Origin: Mycolicibacterium sp. S2-37
GTDB taxonomy: Bacteria > Actinomycetota > Actinomycetes > Mycobacteriales > Mycobacteriaceae
Assembly (NCBI RefSeq): GCF_017352375.1
Contig: NZ_JAFEVR010000009.1
Coordinates: forward strand, 248,001-312,000
DNA length: 64,000 nucleotides
Direction: 5' to 3'
The notes below the pieces were generated by a model. The model made no database searches and was not told where the DNA came from. It saw only the letters and a program-made list of their open reading frames with translations. This document shows positions 51,358 to 60,034 of this stretch, piece after piece (the first letter of the stretch is position 1; every line of letters starts with the position of its first letter). A program made the position numbers and the translations under genes.

Positions 51358-52012
51358 CGTCATCTCCTTGCGAACTGAACGGGACGCCCTTCTCCCGTTG
51401 TGCGCGAAAGGCGTCGTACATCGTGGGGTCGGCCATCAGGCCGTTGGTGTAAATCTCGAGCGCGGGCAACACCATGTCCTCGGCGTAGTCGTGCAGGACC
51501 GCGCGCAGGTCGCCGGGTGTCTCGTGCAGCTGCAGGTAGAGCAGGAAGGCCCCGCCGCCGGCCAGGCCGAGGAACCGCGCCCTGGCCCGGGCATCGGGGC
51601 TCGGCTTGATGGTGCCCGCGCGAACGCCCTCGTCGAGGTACTGCTCGACGTTGTCGATCATCCGGCGCCACAGCGTTTTCGCCAGCGCGCTGCCGGACTC
51701 CATGCTGCGGACCAGGTACGCCATCATCGGCGCGTAGGACTCGATTTCGGCCATCTGGGCGAACCACGTCGCGGGGTCGTTGCTCCGGACCGATTCCGAC
51801 TTGCTGCTGAGGATCTCCTCGGCGATGTAGTCGTCGCACACCGCGCGCAGGTTCTCCTTGGAACCGAAGTGGTGGATGACCAGTGCGGCGCTGACGCCGG
51901 CGGCCTGGGCGATGGTGCGGACCCCGACGTCGAACCCGTGCTCGCCGAACTGTGCGATGGCCGCATCGCGGATCCGGGCGACGGCAGTTCGATCGTCGGG
52001 CGCTGAACGCAT
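51344..52012 (-). CDS. TetR-family repressor of the ABC exporter (Rv1219c-like)
   Basis: 222 residues. N-terminal helix-turn-helix FGEHGFDVGVRTIAQAAGVSAALVIHHFGSKENL (about 22-55) followed by a helical ligand-binding domain. It is the first gene of the exporter operon. Two matched palindromes, one overlapping its start codon, lie upstream, so negative autoregulation of the whole operon is predicted. Rv1219c is known to repress Rv1217c-Rv1218c in M. tuberculosis. Confidence 0.95.
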   Translation of the reverse strand: MRSAPDDRTAVARIRDAAIAQFGEHGFDVGVRTIAQAAGVSAALVIHHFGSKENLRAVCDDYIAEEILSSKSESVRSNDPATWFAQMAEIESYAPMMAYLVRSMESGSALAKTLWRRMIDNVEQYLDEGVRAGTIKPSPDARARARFLGLAGGGAFLLYLQLHETPGDLRAVLHDYAEDMVLPALEIYTNGLMADPTMYDAFRAQREKGVPFSSQGDDDDRT

Positions 52013-52038
52013 GTTCAGTACGCTAAACGCGCGTTCAG
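52003..52038. promoter_or_regulatory. Twin TetR operators
   Basis: Copy 1: perfect palindrome CTGAAC-gcat-GTTCAG (52003-52018), spanning the TetR start codon. Copy 2: CTAAAC-gcgc-GTTCAG (52023-52038), one half-site mismatch. The two copies are exactly 20 bases apart, so they lie on the same face of the helix, fitting two TetR dimers bound side by side. Confidence 0.75.
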
Positions 52039-52079
52039 TCGCGAGTCAAGGGGTGTGCGCGAAAGGGCGCGGGGGGAGA

Positions 52080-52745
52080 TCAGTCGCGGGCGGCCGCGAG
52101 TAGGCCGTCGCCGAGCGGCACCAGCACCGGGGTGAGGCGCTCGTCCTCGGCGATCAGGCGGGCGGCCTCGCGGACCGCGCTCACCTCGGCGTCATGGGCG
52201 CTCGCGTCGCCGGCCCGTCCGCCGAGCGCGGCGCGGTGCACGACGATCGCCCCGCCGGGGCGCAGCAGTCGCACCCCCTCGACGACGAACTGCGGCTGAT
52301 CGACCGGGTCGGCGTCGATGAACACCAGATCGTAGGAATCGTCGGCAAGCCGGGTGAGCACCTCTTGGGCGCGACCGCTGATCAGCCGGGTCCGGCCGGG
52401 TCCGATGCCGGCTTCGACGAAGGCCTGCCTGGCGATGCGCTGATGCTCGGGCTCGACGTCGATGGTCGTCAGCACACCGTCTTCGCGCATCCCGGACAGC
52501 AGCCACAACCCGCTGACACCGGCCCCGGTACCCACCTCGACGACGGCCTTGGCGGCGGTCAAGCGCGCCAGCACGCTGAGCAGGGCGCCGACCGCCGGGG
52601 AGACGGCACCGGCGCCCATGTCGACAGCCCGTTCGCGGGCCGCGGCGACGATGCCGTCCTCGGAGATCGACTGCTCGGCGTGTGCGACGATCGCCTCGGC
52701 ACGGCTGGGTCGCGGTTCACCCGCGGAATCGTCGGTGCTGGCCAT
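52080..52745 (-). CDS. O-methyltransferase, CCoAOMT-like (Rv1220c-like)
   Basis: 221 residues from ATG 52745. Class I SAM fold: VVEVGTGAGVSGLWLLSGM (motif I), TIDVEPEHQRIARQAF (acidic loop), YDLVFIDADPVDQPQF (metal-binding Asp) and RLLRPGGAIVV. It resembles the divalent-metal catechol/caffeoyl-CoA type. The substrate is unknown. It is divergent from sigE, as in M. tuberculosis, and 67 bases upstream of the TetR gene on the same strand. Confidence 0.92.
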   Translation of the reverse strand: MASTDDSAGEPRPSRAEAIVAHAEQSISEDGIVAAARERAVDMGAGAVSPAVGALLSVLARLTAAKAVVEVGTGAGVSGLWLLSGMREDGVLTTIDVEPEHQRIARQAFVEAGIGPGRTRLISGRAQEVLTRLADDSYDLVFIDADPVDQPQFVVEGVRLLRPGGAIVVHRAALGGRAGDASAHDAEVSAVREAARLIAEDERLTPVLVPLGDGLLAAARD

Positions 52746-52860
52746 GCCCGCACTGTATTGCCCGGCCGAAGACGACGCGCCCGCGACACGCCCGCGCGGC
52801 AACCTGTGATGTACGTCTGTTTCCGGCGGTTTCCGCAGGTGAGCGAGCGGGTAAGCGGCA

Positions 52861-52890
52861 TTCTCAGGGAACGTTCATAGCTCTCATACC
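52861..52890 (+). promoter_or_regulatory. Candidate sigE promoter/regulator elements
   Basis: ttctcaggga (52861-52870) and ctctcatacc (52881-52890) share TCTCA exactly 20 bases apart, a direct-repeat layout expected for a response regulator such as MprA, which is known to control sigE. A GGAAC element at 52868-52872 resembles the -35 of SigE/SigH promoters, but I see no matching GTT -10 at the right spacing. Confidence 0.3.
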
Positions 52891-52914
52891 GCACCCACAC
52901 CACGATCAGGAACG

Positions 52915-53706
52915 GTGGCTCGCATGGAACACGGCAGATGGCGTCGCGGTAGGAATAACGACGTCGCCGGGCGTGTTGCCCACAACAACGAGCCGTCGAC
53001 TGTCGGTGACGTGCTCGACAGTAGCGACATGGAGGATCCGACGACCACCAATCCCGGGGCGACTTCGACCGCCCCTGCCGCTCCCGTCTCGATGGCGCAT
53101 CTCGAGCAGTTCAGTGACTCGGACTGGGTCGAGCCGTCCGACGAGCTCACCGGGACCGCCGTCTTCGACGCCACCGGCGACAAGACGACCATGCCGTCGT
53201 GGGACGAACTCGTGCGTCAGCACGCCGACCGGGTCTACCGCCTGGCTTACCGACTGTCAGGCAATCAGCACGACGCCGAGGACCTGACGCAGGAGACGTT
53301 CATCCGGGTGTTCCGCTCGGTGCAGAACTATCAGCCCGGCACGTTCGAGGGCTGGCTGCACCGCATCACCACCAACCTCTTCCTCGACATGGTGCGCCGT
53401 CGCGGGCGCATCCGGATGGAAGCGCTGCCCGAGGATTACGACCGGGTGCCCGCCGACGATCCGAACCCTGAGCAGATCTATCACGATTCCCGGCTCGGTC
53501 CCGATCTGCAGGCCGCTCTGGACTCGCTGCCGCCCGAATTCCGCGCCGCCGTCGTCCTGTGCGACATCGAGGGTCTGTCCTACGAGGAGATCGGCGCCAC
53601 GCTCGGCGTCAAGCTCGGTACGGTGCGCAGCCGCATCCACCGCGGCCGGCAGGCGTTGCGTGATCATCTCGCGCAGCACTCGACCGACGCCGCGGCATCC
53701 GCCTGA
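52915..53706 (+). CDS. sigE: ECF sigma factor SigE
   Basis: About 263 residues. A variable N-terminal 70 residues are followed by a strongly conserved core: WVEPSDELTGTAVFDATGD, region 2 (RVYRLAYRLSGNQHDAEDLTQETFIRVFRS), LHRITTNLFLDMVRRR, and region 4 (LPPEFRAAVVLCDIEGLSYEEIGATLGVKLGTVRSRIHRGR). It directs the envelope-stress response; RseA holds it inactive. The start may be GTG 52915, ATG 52924 or an internal codon, since multiple SigE isoforms are known in M. tuberculosis. It is followed by rseA, htrA and tatB. Confidence 0.97.
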   Translation: MARMEHGRWRRGRNNDVAGRVAHNNEPSTVGDVLDSSDMEDPTTTNPGATSTAPAAPVSMAHLEQFSDSDWVEPSDELTGTAVFDATGDKTTMPSWDELVRQHADRVYRLAYRLSGNQHDAEDLTQETFIRVFRSVQNYQPGTFEGWLHRITTNLFLDMVRRRGRIRMEALPEDYDRVPADDPNPEQIYHDSRLGPDLQAALDSLPPEFRAAVVLCDIEGLSYEEIGATLGVKLGTVRSRIHRGRQALRDHLAQHSTDAAASA

Positions 53707-53792
53707 CCATCACGGGTGTCCGGCGGGCGCTACCGCGCTACATTCAAGTGGGTGACGTACTGAGAACCACAGAACCGAGGGGAGCGCAGGTG

Positions 53793-54191
53793 ATGGTCGA
53801 CCCGGGGCATGTGTTCCGTCGAGCGTTCTCCTGGCTGCCGGCCCAGTTCGCGTCCCAGAGTGACGCCCCCGTCGGTGCGCCGCGCCAGTTCGGCTCCACC
53901 GAACACCTCTCCACCGAGGCCGTGGCCGCGTTCGTCGACGGTGAGCTGCGGATGAACGCCCACCTGCGCGCCGCGCATCACCTGTCGCTGTGCGCCCAGT
54001 GTGCCGCCGAGGTGGACGCGCAGAGCAAGGCCCGCGCCGCGTTGCGGGATTCCCGGCCGATCGCGGTTCCCACCTCATTACTCGACATGTTGTCGCAGAT
54101 CCCTCAGCATCTTGACCACCCCGCCGCCGACGGCGCGGACCGGGCCAAGTTTGCTGACGACCCTACGCGGGACCGCCGCAAACGCCGGTAG
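53793..54191 (+). CDS. rseA: Anti-sigma factor RseA (zinc-binding)
   Basis: 132 residues from ATG 53793. ZAS motif HX3CX2C is visible as HLSLCAQC (H63, C67, C70), with EHLSTEAVAAFVDGELRMNAHLRAAHH before it. The N-terminus FRRAFSWLPAQFASQSDAPVGAPRQF is nearly identical to the recalled M. tuberculosis RseA. No membrane helix, so it is a soluble inhibitor of SigE; PknB phosphorylation and ClpC1P2 degradation release it in the known model. The C-terminus is basic and disordered. Confidence 0.95.
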   Translation: MVDPGHVFRRAFSWLPAQFASQSDAPVGAPRQFGSTEHLSTEAVAAFVDGELRMNAHLRAAHHLSLCAQCAAEVDAQSKARAALRDSRPIAVPTSLLDMLSQIPQHLDHPAADGADRAKFADDPTRDRRKRR

Positions 54192-54274
54192 GCTGGACTG
54201 CGCAATCGAGATCGGCGTGCCCCGGCTGTGCTGTCAGCAGACCGGGTGCTCACTACGAAGAGAGTGATACACCG

Positions 54275-55771
54275 GTGACCAACCAGGACCAGTCCGGCGC
54301 GAGCCGCCGCATGGCCCCCCGCCCCGTCGACCGCCCCCCGGTGGATCCGTCGGCGCAACGCGCATTCGGCAGGCCCAGCGGCGTCACCGGCTCGTTCACC
54401 GGGGTGGAGAAGGACCGCGGTCACGCGGAGTTCAGGCCGACCGCCAAGACGACCGACCCCGTGCTGGCCGAAGCGTTCGGCCGGCCGCACGCCCGTGTCG
54501 AATCGCTGCAGCGCCACCCCGCCGACGCCGGCGCACTCGACGCGAGCCGTGGCGGGGACGGCGGCGCCGCCACCCCCGATCCGTGGCGCGATCCCGGTGC
54601 CGCCGCGTCGCTGGGCACCCCGGCCATGCCGCCGGCCCCGCCGGCCACCCCGCCCGCCCCGATCGGCAAACTCGGCATCCGTCAGGTCTTGTTCGGCGGC
54701 CGAGTCTCCTCCATCGCGTTGGCGGTGCTCGTGCTCACCGCGCTGGTCATCGGCGGACTCGGCGGCTGGATCGGCAACAAGACCGCCGACAAGGTGTCGG
54801 CGTTCACCACCTCGAAGGTGACGTTGGAGACCGGTGACGCCGGAGACCCGCCCGAGAACCGCATCACCAAGGTCGCCGACGCGGTGGCGAACTCGGTGGT
54901 GACCGTCGAGGCGAAGAACGGACCGGAGGGCTCGCAGGGCTCCGGCGTGGTCATCGACGAACGCGGCTACATCGTCACCAACAACCACGTGATCTCCGAG
55001 GCGGCCAACAATCCGGCGCAGTTCAAGATCTCGATCGTCTTCAACGACGGCAAGGAGGTCCCGGCCAACCTCGTCGGACGTGACCCCAAGACCGACCTCG
55101 CGGTGCTCAAGGTCGACAACGTCCCCGACCTCTCGGTCGCGAAGATGGGCGACTCCGACAAGCTGCGCGTCGGCGAAGAGGTCATCGCCGCCGGCGCACC
55201 GCTCGGCCTGCGCAGCACCGTCACCTCCGGCATCATCAGCGCACTGCACCGGCCGGTGCCGCTGTCGGGTGACGGCTCCGACACCGACACCGTGATCGAC
55301 GGCGTGCAGACCGACGCCTCGATCAACCACGGCAACTCCGGCGGTCCGCTCATCGACATGGATGCCAACGTGATCGGCATCAACACCGCGGGCAAGTCGC
55401 TGTCCGACAGTGCCAGCGGCCTCGGCTTCGCGATCCCCGTCAACGAGGTGAAAACCGTCGTCGACGCCCTGATCCGGGACGGCCGGATCTCGCACCCCAC
55501 CCTCGGGCTCACCGCGAAGTCGGTCAGCAACGACATCGCCTCGGGTGCGCAGGTCGCCAACGTGGTGGCCGGCAGCCCGGCCGAACGCGCCGGCATCCTG
55601 GAGAACGACGTCGTGGTCAAGGTCGGGACCCGTGACGTCGCCGACGCCGACGAGTTCGTCGTCGCGGTGCGTCAGCTCAAGGTCGGAGAACCGGCCCCCA
55701 TCGAGGTGATGCGCTCCGGTCGCCCGGTGACGCTCACCGTCACGCCCGCGGCCGACAACAGCGCTGACTGA
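54275..55771 (+). CDS. htrA: Membrane-anchored HtrA serine protease
   Basis: 498 residues. A cytoplasmic Pro/Ala-rich N-terminus (1-135), one transmembrane helix (about 146-168, IALAVLVLTALVIGGLGGWI), a trypsin-like domain with triad H238 (TNNHVI), D274 (KTDLAVLK) and S355 (GNSGGPL), and a C-terminal PDZ domain (about 400-495, AERAGILENDVVVKVG). The protease acts outside the membrane on misfolded or cell-wall proteins. GTG 54275 has AGAG upstream. Its TGA overlaps the tatB ATG (TGATG), so the two are coupled. Part of the SigE stress module. Confidence 0.95.
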   Translation: MTNQDQSGASRRMAPRPVDRPPVDPSAQRAFGRPSGVTGSFTGVEKDRGHAEFRPTAKTTDPVLAEAFGRPHARVESLQRHPADAGALDASRGGDGGAATPDPWRDPGAAASLGTPAMPPAPPATPPAPIGKLGIRQVLFGGRVSSIALAVLVLTALVIGGLGGWIGNKTADKVSAFTTSKVTLETGDAGDPPENRITKVADAVANSVVTVEAKNGPEGSQGSGVVIDERGYIVTNNHVISEAANNPAQFKISIVFNDGKEVPANLVGRDPKTDLAVLKVDNVPDLSVAKMGDSDKLRVGEEVIAAGAPLGLRSTVTSGIISALHRPVPLSGDGSDTDTVIDGVQTDASINHGNSGGPLIDMDANVIGINTAGKSLSDSASGLGFAIPVNEVKTVVDALIRDGRISHPTLGLTAKSVSNDIASGAQVANVVAGSPAERAGILENDVVVKVGTRDVADADEFVVAVRQLKVGEPAPIEVMRSGRPVTLTVTPAADNSAD

Positions 55772-56172
55772 TGTTCGCCAATATCGGCTGGGGCGAGATG
55801 CTCATCCTGGTCATCGCCGGACTGGTGATTCTCGGCCCGGAACGGCTGCCCGGTGCGATCCGCTGGACGACCAGCTCGCTGCGTCAGGCGCGCGACTACA
55901 TCAGTGGCGCCACCAGTCAGCTGCGCGAGGACCTCGGCCCGGAGTTCGATGATCTGCGGGAGCCGATCAGCGAATTGCAGAAGCTGCGCGGGATGACGCC
56001 GCGCGCCGCACTGACCAAGCATCTGCTCGACGGTGACGACTCGTTCCTGACCGGCCGATTCGACACGCCGCCGCAGAAGCCGGTGACCCCACCGGGACCT
56101 CCCGCCGCGCCGCCGGCACCTCCGGCGCCGCCGCCACCTGCCGTCACACCGTTCGACAGCGACGCGACCTAG
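55771..56172 (+). CDS. tatB: Sec-independent translocase subunit TatB
   Basis: 133 residues. N-terminal helix FANIGWGEMLILVIAGLVIL followed by GPERLPGAI (hinge), then an amphipathic helix and a Pro/Ala-rich C-terminus (TPPGPPAAPPAPPAPPPPA). TatB recognises twin-arginine substrates with TatC. ATG 55771 shares one base with the htrA stop. Its end overlaps by 4 bases the stop of the secreted protein on the other strand. Confidence 0.95.
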   Translation: MFANIGWGEMLILVIAGLVILGPERLPGAIRWTTSSLRQARDYISGATSQLREDLGPEFDDLREPISELQKLRGMTPRAALTKHLLDGDDSFLTGRFDTPPQKPVTPPGPPAAPPAPPAPPPPAVTPFDSDAT

Positions 56173-56837
56173 GACGGCGGGGGAGTCATCGACCCGACGA
56201 AGTAGGCCTCCCGCCCGGTCGGATATCCGCCCCCGATGGTCGAGATGTGCACGTGGTCGAAGTGGTTGAGGGTCTCCGAACCGTAGTCGGCCATCCAGCT
56301 CGGCGCGCCGACGCCCGGGTAGTAGCCCTGCCGCCAGATCACGTCCCGCACCCCCCACCGCTCGGCGTTCGCCAGCGCGAGCCCGGCGATCTCGTTGCCG
56401 AGTTCGATGCCGGCCTCGCTGTCGTGGTCGGGGATCATCACGTCGATCGCCAGACCGTTGGGATGCCAGGGCAGCGCGTCCTGCCGGTAGCCGCCGATGG
56501 TGGTGATCTCCGGATACATGGCGCTGATCGCCCTGGCCACCCAGATGGTCCGCACCTGCAGGCCGCCCTCGGGCGCGACTCCCTTCGGCAGCGCGAAGGG
56601 CAGGGCGGCGGCCGGAAGGTCGGGGGCGTTCGCGGCCAGCAGCTCGGCAGGCGCACCGGCCACCGTCGGCGCCGCTGCCGGGGCGACCGGCTGGGCCGGC
56701 ACCGCGGCGGCGGCCTGCTTGTCGGCCGATGTACCGGCCTGGGCATAGAACGAGGCGATACAGACCACGACCGAAGCCACCAGGGCGAGCAGCTTGCCCC
56801 GGCCGTTGGCCAACAGTCCCTTCCCCACGGTGTGCAC
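56169..56837 (-). CDS. Secreted protein with M15-like (ARB_07466-type) C-terminal domain
   Basis: 222 residues. Signal anchor/peptide about 14-35 (KLLALVASVVVCIASFYAQA), an Ala/Pro-rich linker (36-75), then a domain with YPEITTIGGYRQDALPWHPNGLAIDV and a late NHFDHVHIST. The H-x6-D and HVH pair resembles the zinc site of M15 D-Ala-D-Ala peptidases, though catalysis is unproven. It would act in the cell wall. Converges with tatB (4-base overlap) and follows mrp's stop by 53 bases in the opposite sense of sigE. Confidence 0.78.
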   Translation of the reverse strand: MHTVGKGLLANGRGKLLALVASVVVCIASFYAQAGTSADKQAAAAVPAQPVAPAAAPTVAGAPAELLAANAPDLPAAALPFALPKGVAPEGGLQVRTIWVARAISAMYPEITTIGGYRQDALPWHPNGLAIDVMIPDHDSEAGIELGNEIAGLALANAERWGVRDVIWRQGYYPGVGAPSWMADYGSETLNHFDHVHISTIGGGYPTGREAYFVGSMTPPPS

Positions 56838-56890
56838 ACTAACCCTGCCGCAGCGAAGGCGAGGCCGTCTTCGGGAGCGGGTTTCGCGCG

Positions 56891-58033
56891 TCAGCGCCCG
56901 GCGGGGTCCAGCCCGAGCGACATTCCGGCCAGCCCGCGCTTGCGCGCCGACAACGCGTCGGCCACGCCGCGCAGTTCCTTGCCCGCGGGTGAATCCGGGG
57001 CCGACAGCACCAGCGGGACTCCGCTGTCGCCCGCGTCCACGATCGCCTTGTCGATCGGCACCTGTCCGAGCAACGGCACATCCGCTCCGACCGCGCGCGA
57101 CAGGCGGTCGGCGACCTGCCTGCCGCCGCCCTCCCCGAACAGCTGAAGGGTCGAGCCGTCCGGCAGTTGCAGGCCCGCCATGTTCTCCACCACGCCGACG
57201 ATGCGCTGCCGGGTCTGCAGCGCGATGGCGCCCGCCCGCTCGGCCACCTCTGCGGCTGCCGCCTGCGGGGTGGTCACCACCAGGATCTCGGCCCCGGGTA
57301 TCAACTGCGCCACCGAGATGGCGACGTCGCCGGTGCCCGGCGGCAGATCCAGCAGCAGCACGTCGAGGTCACCCCAGTACACGTCGGCGAGGAACTGCTG
57401 CAACGCGCGGTGCAGCATCGGACCGCGCCACACCACAGGCGTGTTGCCCTGGGTGAACATCGCAATCGAGATGACCTTCACCTCATGAGCGAGCGGCGGC
57501 ACGATCATCGAGTCGACCTGCGTGGGCCGGTCGGTGACACCCATCATGCGGGGTACGGAGTGGCCGTAGATGTCAGCGTCGAGGACACCGACGGAAAGGC
57601 CGCGCGCGGCCATCGCCGCGGCCAGGTTGACGGTGACGCTCGACTTGCCGACACCGCCCTTGCCGGAGGCGACGGCGTAGACGCGGGTCAGCGACCCCGG
57701 CTGTGCGAACGGGATCACCGGTTCGCGGGAGTCGCCGCGCAGCTGCTTGCGCAGCTCGGCGCGCTGCTCGTCGTTCATCACGTCGAGGCTCACCCGGACC
57801 GCGCCGGTGCCGGGAACGTCGGCGACAGCCTGCTGGACGCGCTCGGTGATCTCCGTCTTCTTGGGGCAGGCGGAGGTGGTCAGGTAGATCTCGACGTGCA
57901 CGCCGGCGTCGGGTTCGATCGTGATGCTCTTGACCATGCCGAGTTCGGTGATCGGGCGCCGGAGTTCCGGGTCGATCACCTTGGCCAGGGCGGCGCGGAT
58001 CGCGCCTTCGCGCTCATCGGGGTTCGCAGACAT
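56891..58033 (-). CDS. mrp: Mrp/ApbC iron-sulfur cluster carrier ATPase
   Basis: 380 residues. An N-terminal MIP18/DUF59 domain (about 5-85, VIDPELRRPITELGMV) is fused to a P-loop ATPase with deviant Walker A SGKGGVGKSSVT (about 120-131), DADIYGHSVPRMMG and VVWRGPMLHRALQQFL. It binds and delivers Fe-S clusters in the cytoplasm. The eukaryotic-type CxxC pair is not obvious. ATG 58033 is chosen over GTG 58036. Corresponds to Rv1229c. Confidence 0.95.
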   Translation of the reverse strand: MSANPDEREGAIRAALAKVIDPELRRPITELGMVKSITIEPDAGVHVEIYLTTSACPKKTEITERVQQAVADVPGTGAVRVSLDVMNDEQRAELRKQLRGDSREPVIPFAQPGSLTRVYAVASGKGGVGKSSVTVNLAAAMAARGLSVGVLDADIYGHSVPRMMGVTDRPTQVDSMIVPPLAHEVKVISIAMFTQGNTPVVWRGPMLHRALQQFLADVYWGDLDVLLLDLPPGTGDVAISVAQLIPGAEILVVTTPQAAAAEVAERAGAIALQTRQRIVGVVENMAGLQLPDGSTLQLFGEGGGRQVADRLSRAVGADVPLLGQVPIDKAIVDAGDSGVPLVLSAPDSPAGKELRGVADALSARKRGLAGMSLGLDPAGR

Positions 58034-58088
58034 CACCGCGAGTCTAGGCCGATGCGGCCGAAGGCAAGGACGCCAGGCGGTCCGCTGG

Positions 58089-59390
58089 TCAGGCCGCCGG
58101 TCCGGGCGGCGGTCCCAGCGGCGCCGGCCCCGCCGGCGGCGGGCCTGCGGGCGGCGGCACCGGTGCGGGTGCGGGTGCGGGCGCGGCGGGTGCGGGCAGG
58201 GCCGGCGCCGGCGCGGGTCCGGGCGCCGGTGCCCCCGGTAGGCAGAACACCGTGCACGTCGACGCGGGCGCCGGTGCCGGCGCCGGTGGCGCCATCCAGG
58301 GCGGTGTCCACGGTGCGGGCGGTGCGGCCGGCTGGGGGCCGACGTCCGGTGCCGGGCCGGGCAGCGGACCCAGCAGCGGGCCCGGCGTGCCGTGCACGTT
58401 GCCCGTCGGCAGCTGGCCTGCGTCGTTACGGGTCATCAGCGGGACCAGCGCCATCGGGTCGCCGGCAGGCAGCCCGGTGGCGTTCACCGGCATCCCGGGG
58501 CCGAGGCCCTGGTAAGTGTCCAGGTGGGCGTCCCCGAGCTGCGGCACCGACCCGGTGATCGGCGGCAGATCGATCGGGACGACCCCGGTGGCGTATCCGC
58601 CGGCCCAGCTGAGCACGTTGCGGGCGTAGGCCACCGAGTTGTTGTAACGCAGGATCGCGGTCATCACCTGGGACGGGTCGCGCAGGTTCAACCCCCCGCT
58701 GCACAGGTACCGCGCCGCGGCCAGCGTGGAGTCGTAGAGGTTCTGGACGTCGGCTTCGCCGTCACCGTCGCCGTCGGACGCGTAGCGCGCCCAGGTCCCC
58801 GGCAGGAACTGCATGGGCCCCATCGCCCTGGCGTAGGTGACGCGCCCGGCGTTGCGGCTGAGTTCGATGACCTCGTTGCCCGGCAGGGTGCCGTCGAGGG
58901 CGGGACCGTAGATCGGGTTCACCGGGGTACCGCTGGCGTCGGTCGCGCCGCCGTTGGCGTGCATCGACTCGATCCGTCCGATGCCGGCGAGCAGGTTCCA
59001 GCTCACGCCGCACTTCGGGGCCGCGGCGGCCATCATGCGTTCGGCGTTGCGGTACGCGCTCAAGGCCATCGCCGGGATCCTCATGTTGCCCGGCGAATTC
59101 ACCACGATGGCGGGCGGCGGTGCGGACACCGTCGACGCCGCGATGTGGAAGTTGTCGGGCGCCTTCTTCACCGCCACCACCGACACGCCCGAGTCCGTCG
59201 GCGATGTCGGCGCCACCGCGGCCAGCGGGGTGACGGCGGAGTCGCGCACCGGTGTGGGTGCGGATGCGCCGACGGCCCCCGCGAGCACGAGCGGGGCGAT
59301 GATCGCGATACCGGTGGCAGCCGGGGTCCGGAGCACATGCCCCGCCCGACGCCGCGCCGCTTCGAGAGCGGCAACTCCCCCTATGCGCAC
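58089..59390 (-). CDS. Lytic murein transglycosylase (Rv1230c-like)
   Basis: 433 residues. N-terminal membrane anchor (about 25-45, TGIAIIAPLVLAGAVGA), then a MltB-like transglycosylase domain (about 110-300): SWNLLAGIGRIESMHANGG (catalytic Glu), GRVTYARAMGPMQFLPGTWARYASDGDGDG and LRYNNSVAYARNVLSWA. A C-terminal tail of about 110 residues is almost pure Pro/Ala/Gly and probably spans the cell wall. It cleaves peptidoglycan glycan strands. The tail also contains one CTVFC cysteine pair. Confidence 0.9.
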   Translation of the reverse strand: MRIGGVAALEAARRRAGHVLRTPAATGIAIIAPLVLAGAVGASAPTPVRDSAVTPLAAVAPTSPTDSGVSVVAVKKAPDNFHIAASTVSAPPPAIVVNSPGNMRIPAMALSAYRNAERMMAAAAPKCGVSWNLLAGIGRIESMHANGGATDASGTPVNPIYGPALDGTLPGNEVIELSRNAGRVTYARAMGPMQFLPGTWARYASDGDGDGEADVQNLYDSTLAAARYLCSGGLNLRDPSQVMTAILRYNNSVAYARNVLSWAGGYATGVVPIDLPPITGSVPQLGDAHLDTYQGLGPGMPVNATGLPAGDPMALVPLMTRNDAGQLPTGNVHGTPGPLLGPLPGPAPDVGPQPAAPPAPWTPPWMAPPAPAPAPASTCTVFCLPGAPAPGPAPAPALPAPAAPAPAPAPVPPPAGPPPAGPAPLGPPPGPAA

Positions 59391-59488
59391 CCAACCGTCC
59401 TAGCGTCTTCCCCGACCCCGAGGTCTGTGAACCAAGTCACCATACATACCTTGCGTCACGCACGTTGCAGCTATGGAGAACCCGGTTC

Positions 59489-60034
59489 TCAGCTCGAACG
59501 CCGGTGTCGCCGTTCGGATGCGTCCGCGTGTTCCGGCGCACCCCCGTGGTCGGTCTGGGGCAGCGCGGCGATCATGTCGCGCAGTTCCTCCAGTTCGCGG
59601 CGCAGGTAGTCGCGCGTGGCGACCTCGCCGACGGCCAGCCGCAGCGCGGCGAGCTCACGGGCCAGGTACTCGGTGTCCGCCTTGGTCTGGGTGGCGCGCC
59701 GGCGGTCCTCCTCGAGCGACACCCGGTCACGGTTCTCCTGACGGTTCTGCGCCAGCAGGATCAGCGGCGCCGCGTACGCGGCCTGGGTGGAGAACGCCAG
59801 GTTGAGCAGGATGAAGGGATAGGGATCCCAGCGCAGACCGACGGCGAACAGGTTCAGGGCGATCCAGACGATCACGATGATCGTCTGCACCGCCAGATAC
59901 CGACCGGTGCCGAGGAAGCGGGCGAGCTGCTCCCCGTACTGCCCCACCATCTCGCGGTCGAAGTTGATGGCGAAGCGGGATCGGCGCGAGGAGCGCGGCG
60001 TGTCCAGCCGGCCGCGCGTCGACGCGTCGCTCAT
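59489..60034 (-). CDS. DUF1003 membrane protein (Rv1231c-like)
   Basis: 181 residues from ATG 60034. Two transmembrane helices (YLAVQTIIVIVWIALNLFAV and FILLNLAFSTQAAYAAPLILLA) form the DUF1003 core, with RFLGTGRYL before and an AQNRQENRDR motif after. A long cytoplasmic coiled-coil-like tail (about 120-165) follows. Its ATG overlaps the stop of the MgtE-domain gene (ATGA), so the two are co-translated and probably work together. Confidence 0.9.
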   Translation of the reverse strand: MSDASTRGRLDTPRSSRRSRFAINFDREMVGQYGEQLARFLGTGRYLAVQTIIVIVWIALNLFAVGLRWDPYPFILLNLAFSTQAAYAAPLILLAQNRQENRDRVSLEEDRRRATQTKADTEYLARELAALRLAVGEVATRDYLRRELEELRDMIAALPQTDHGGAPEHADASERRHRRSS

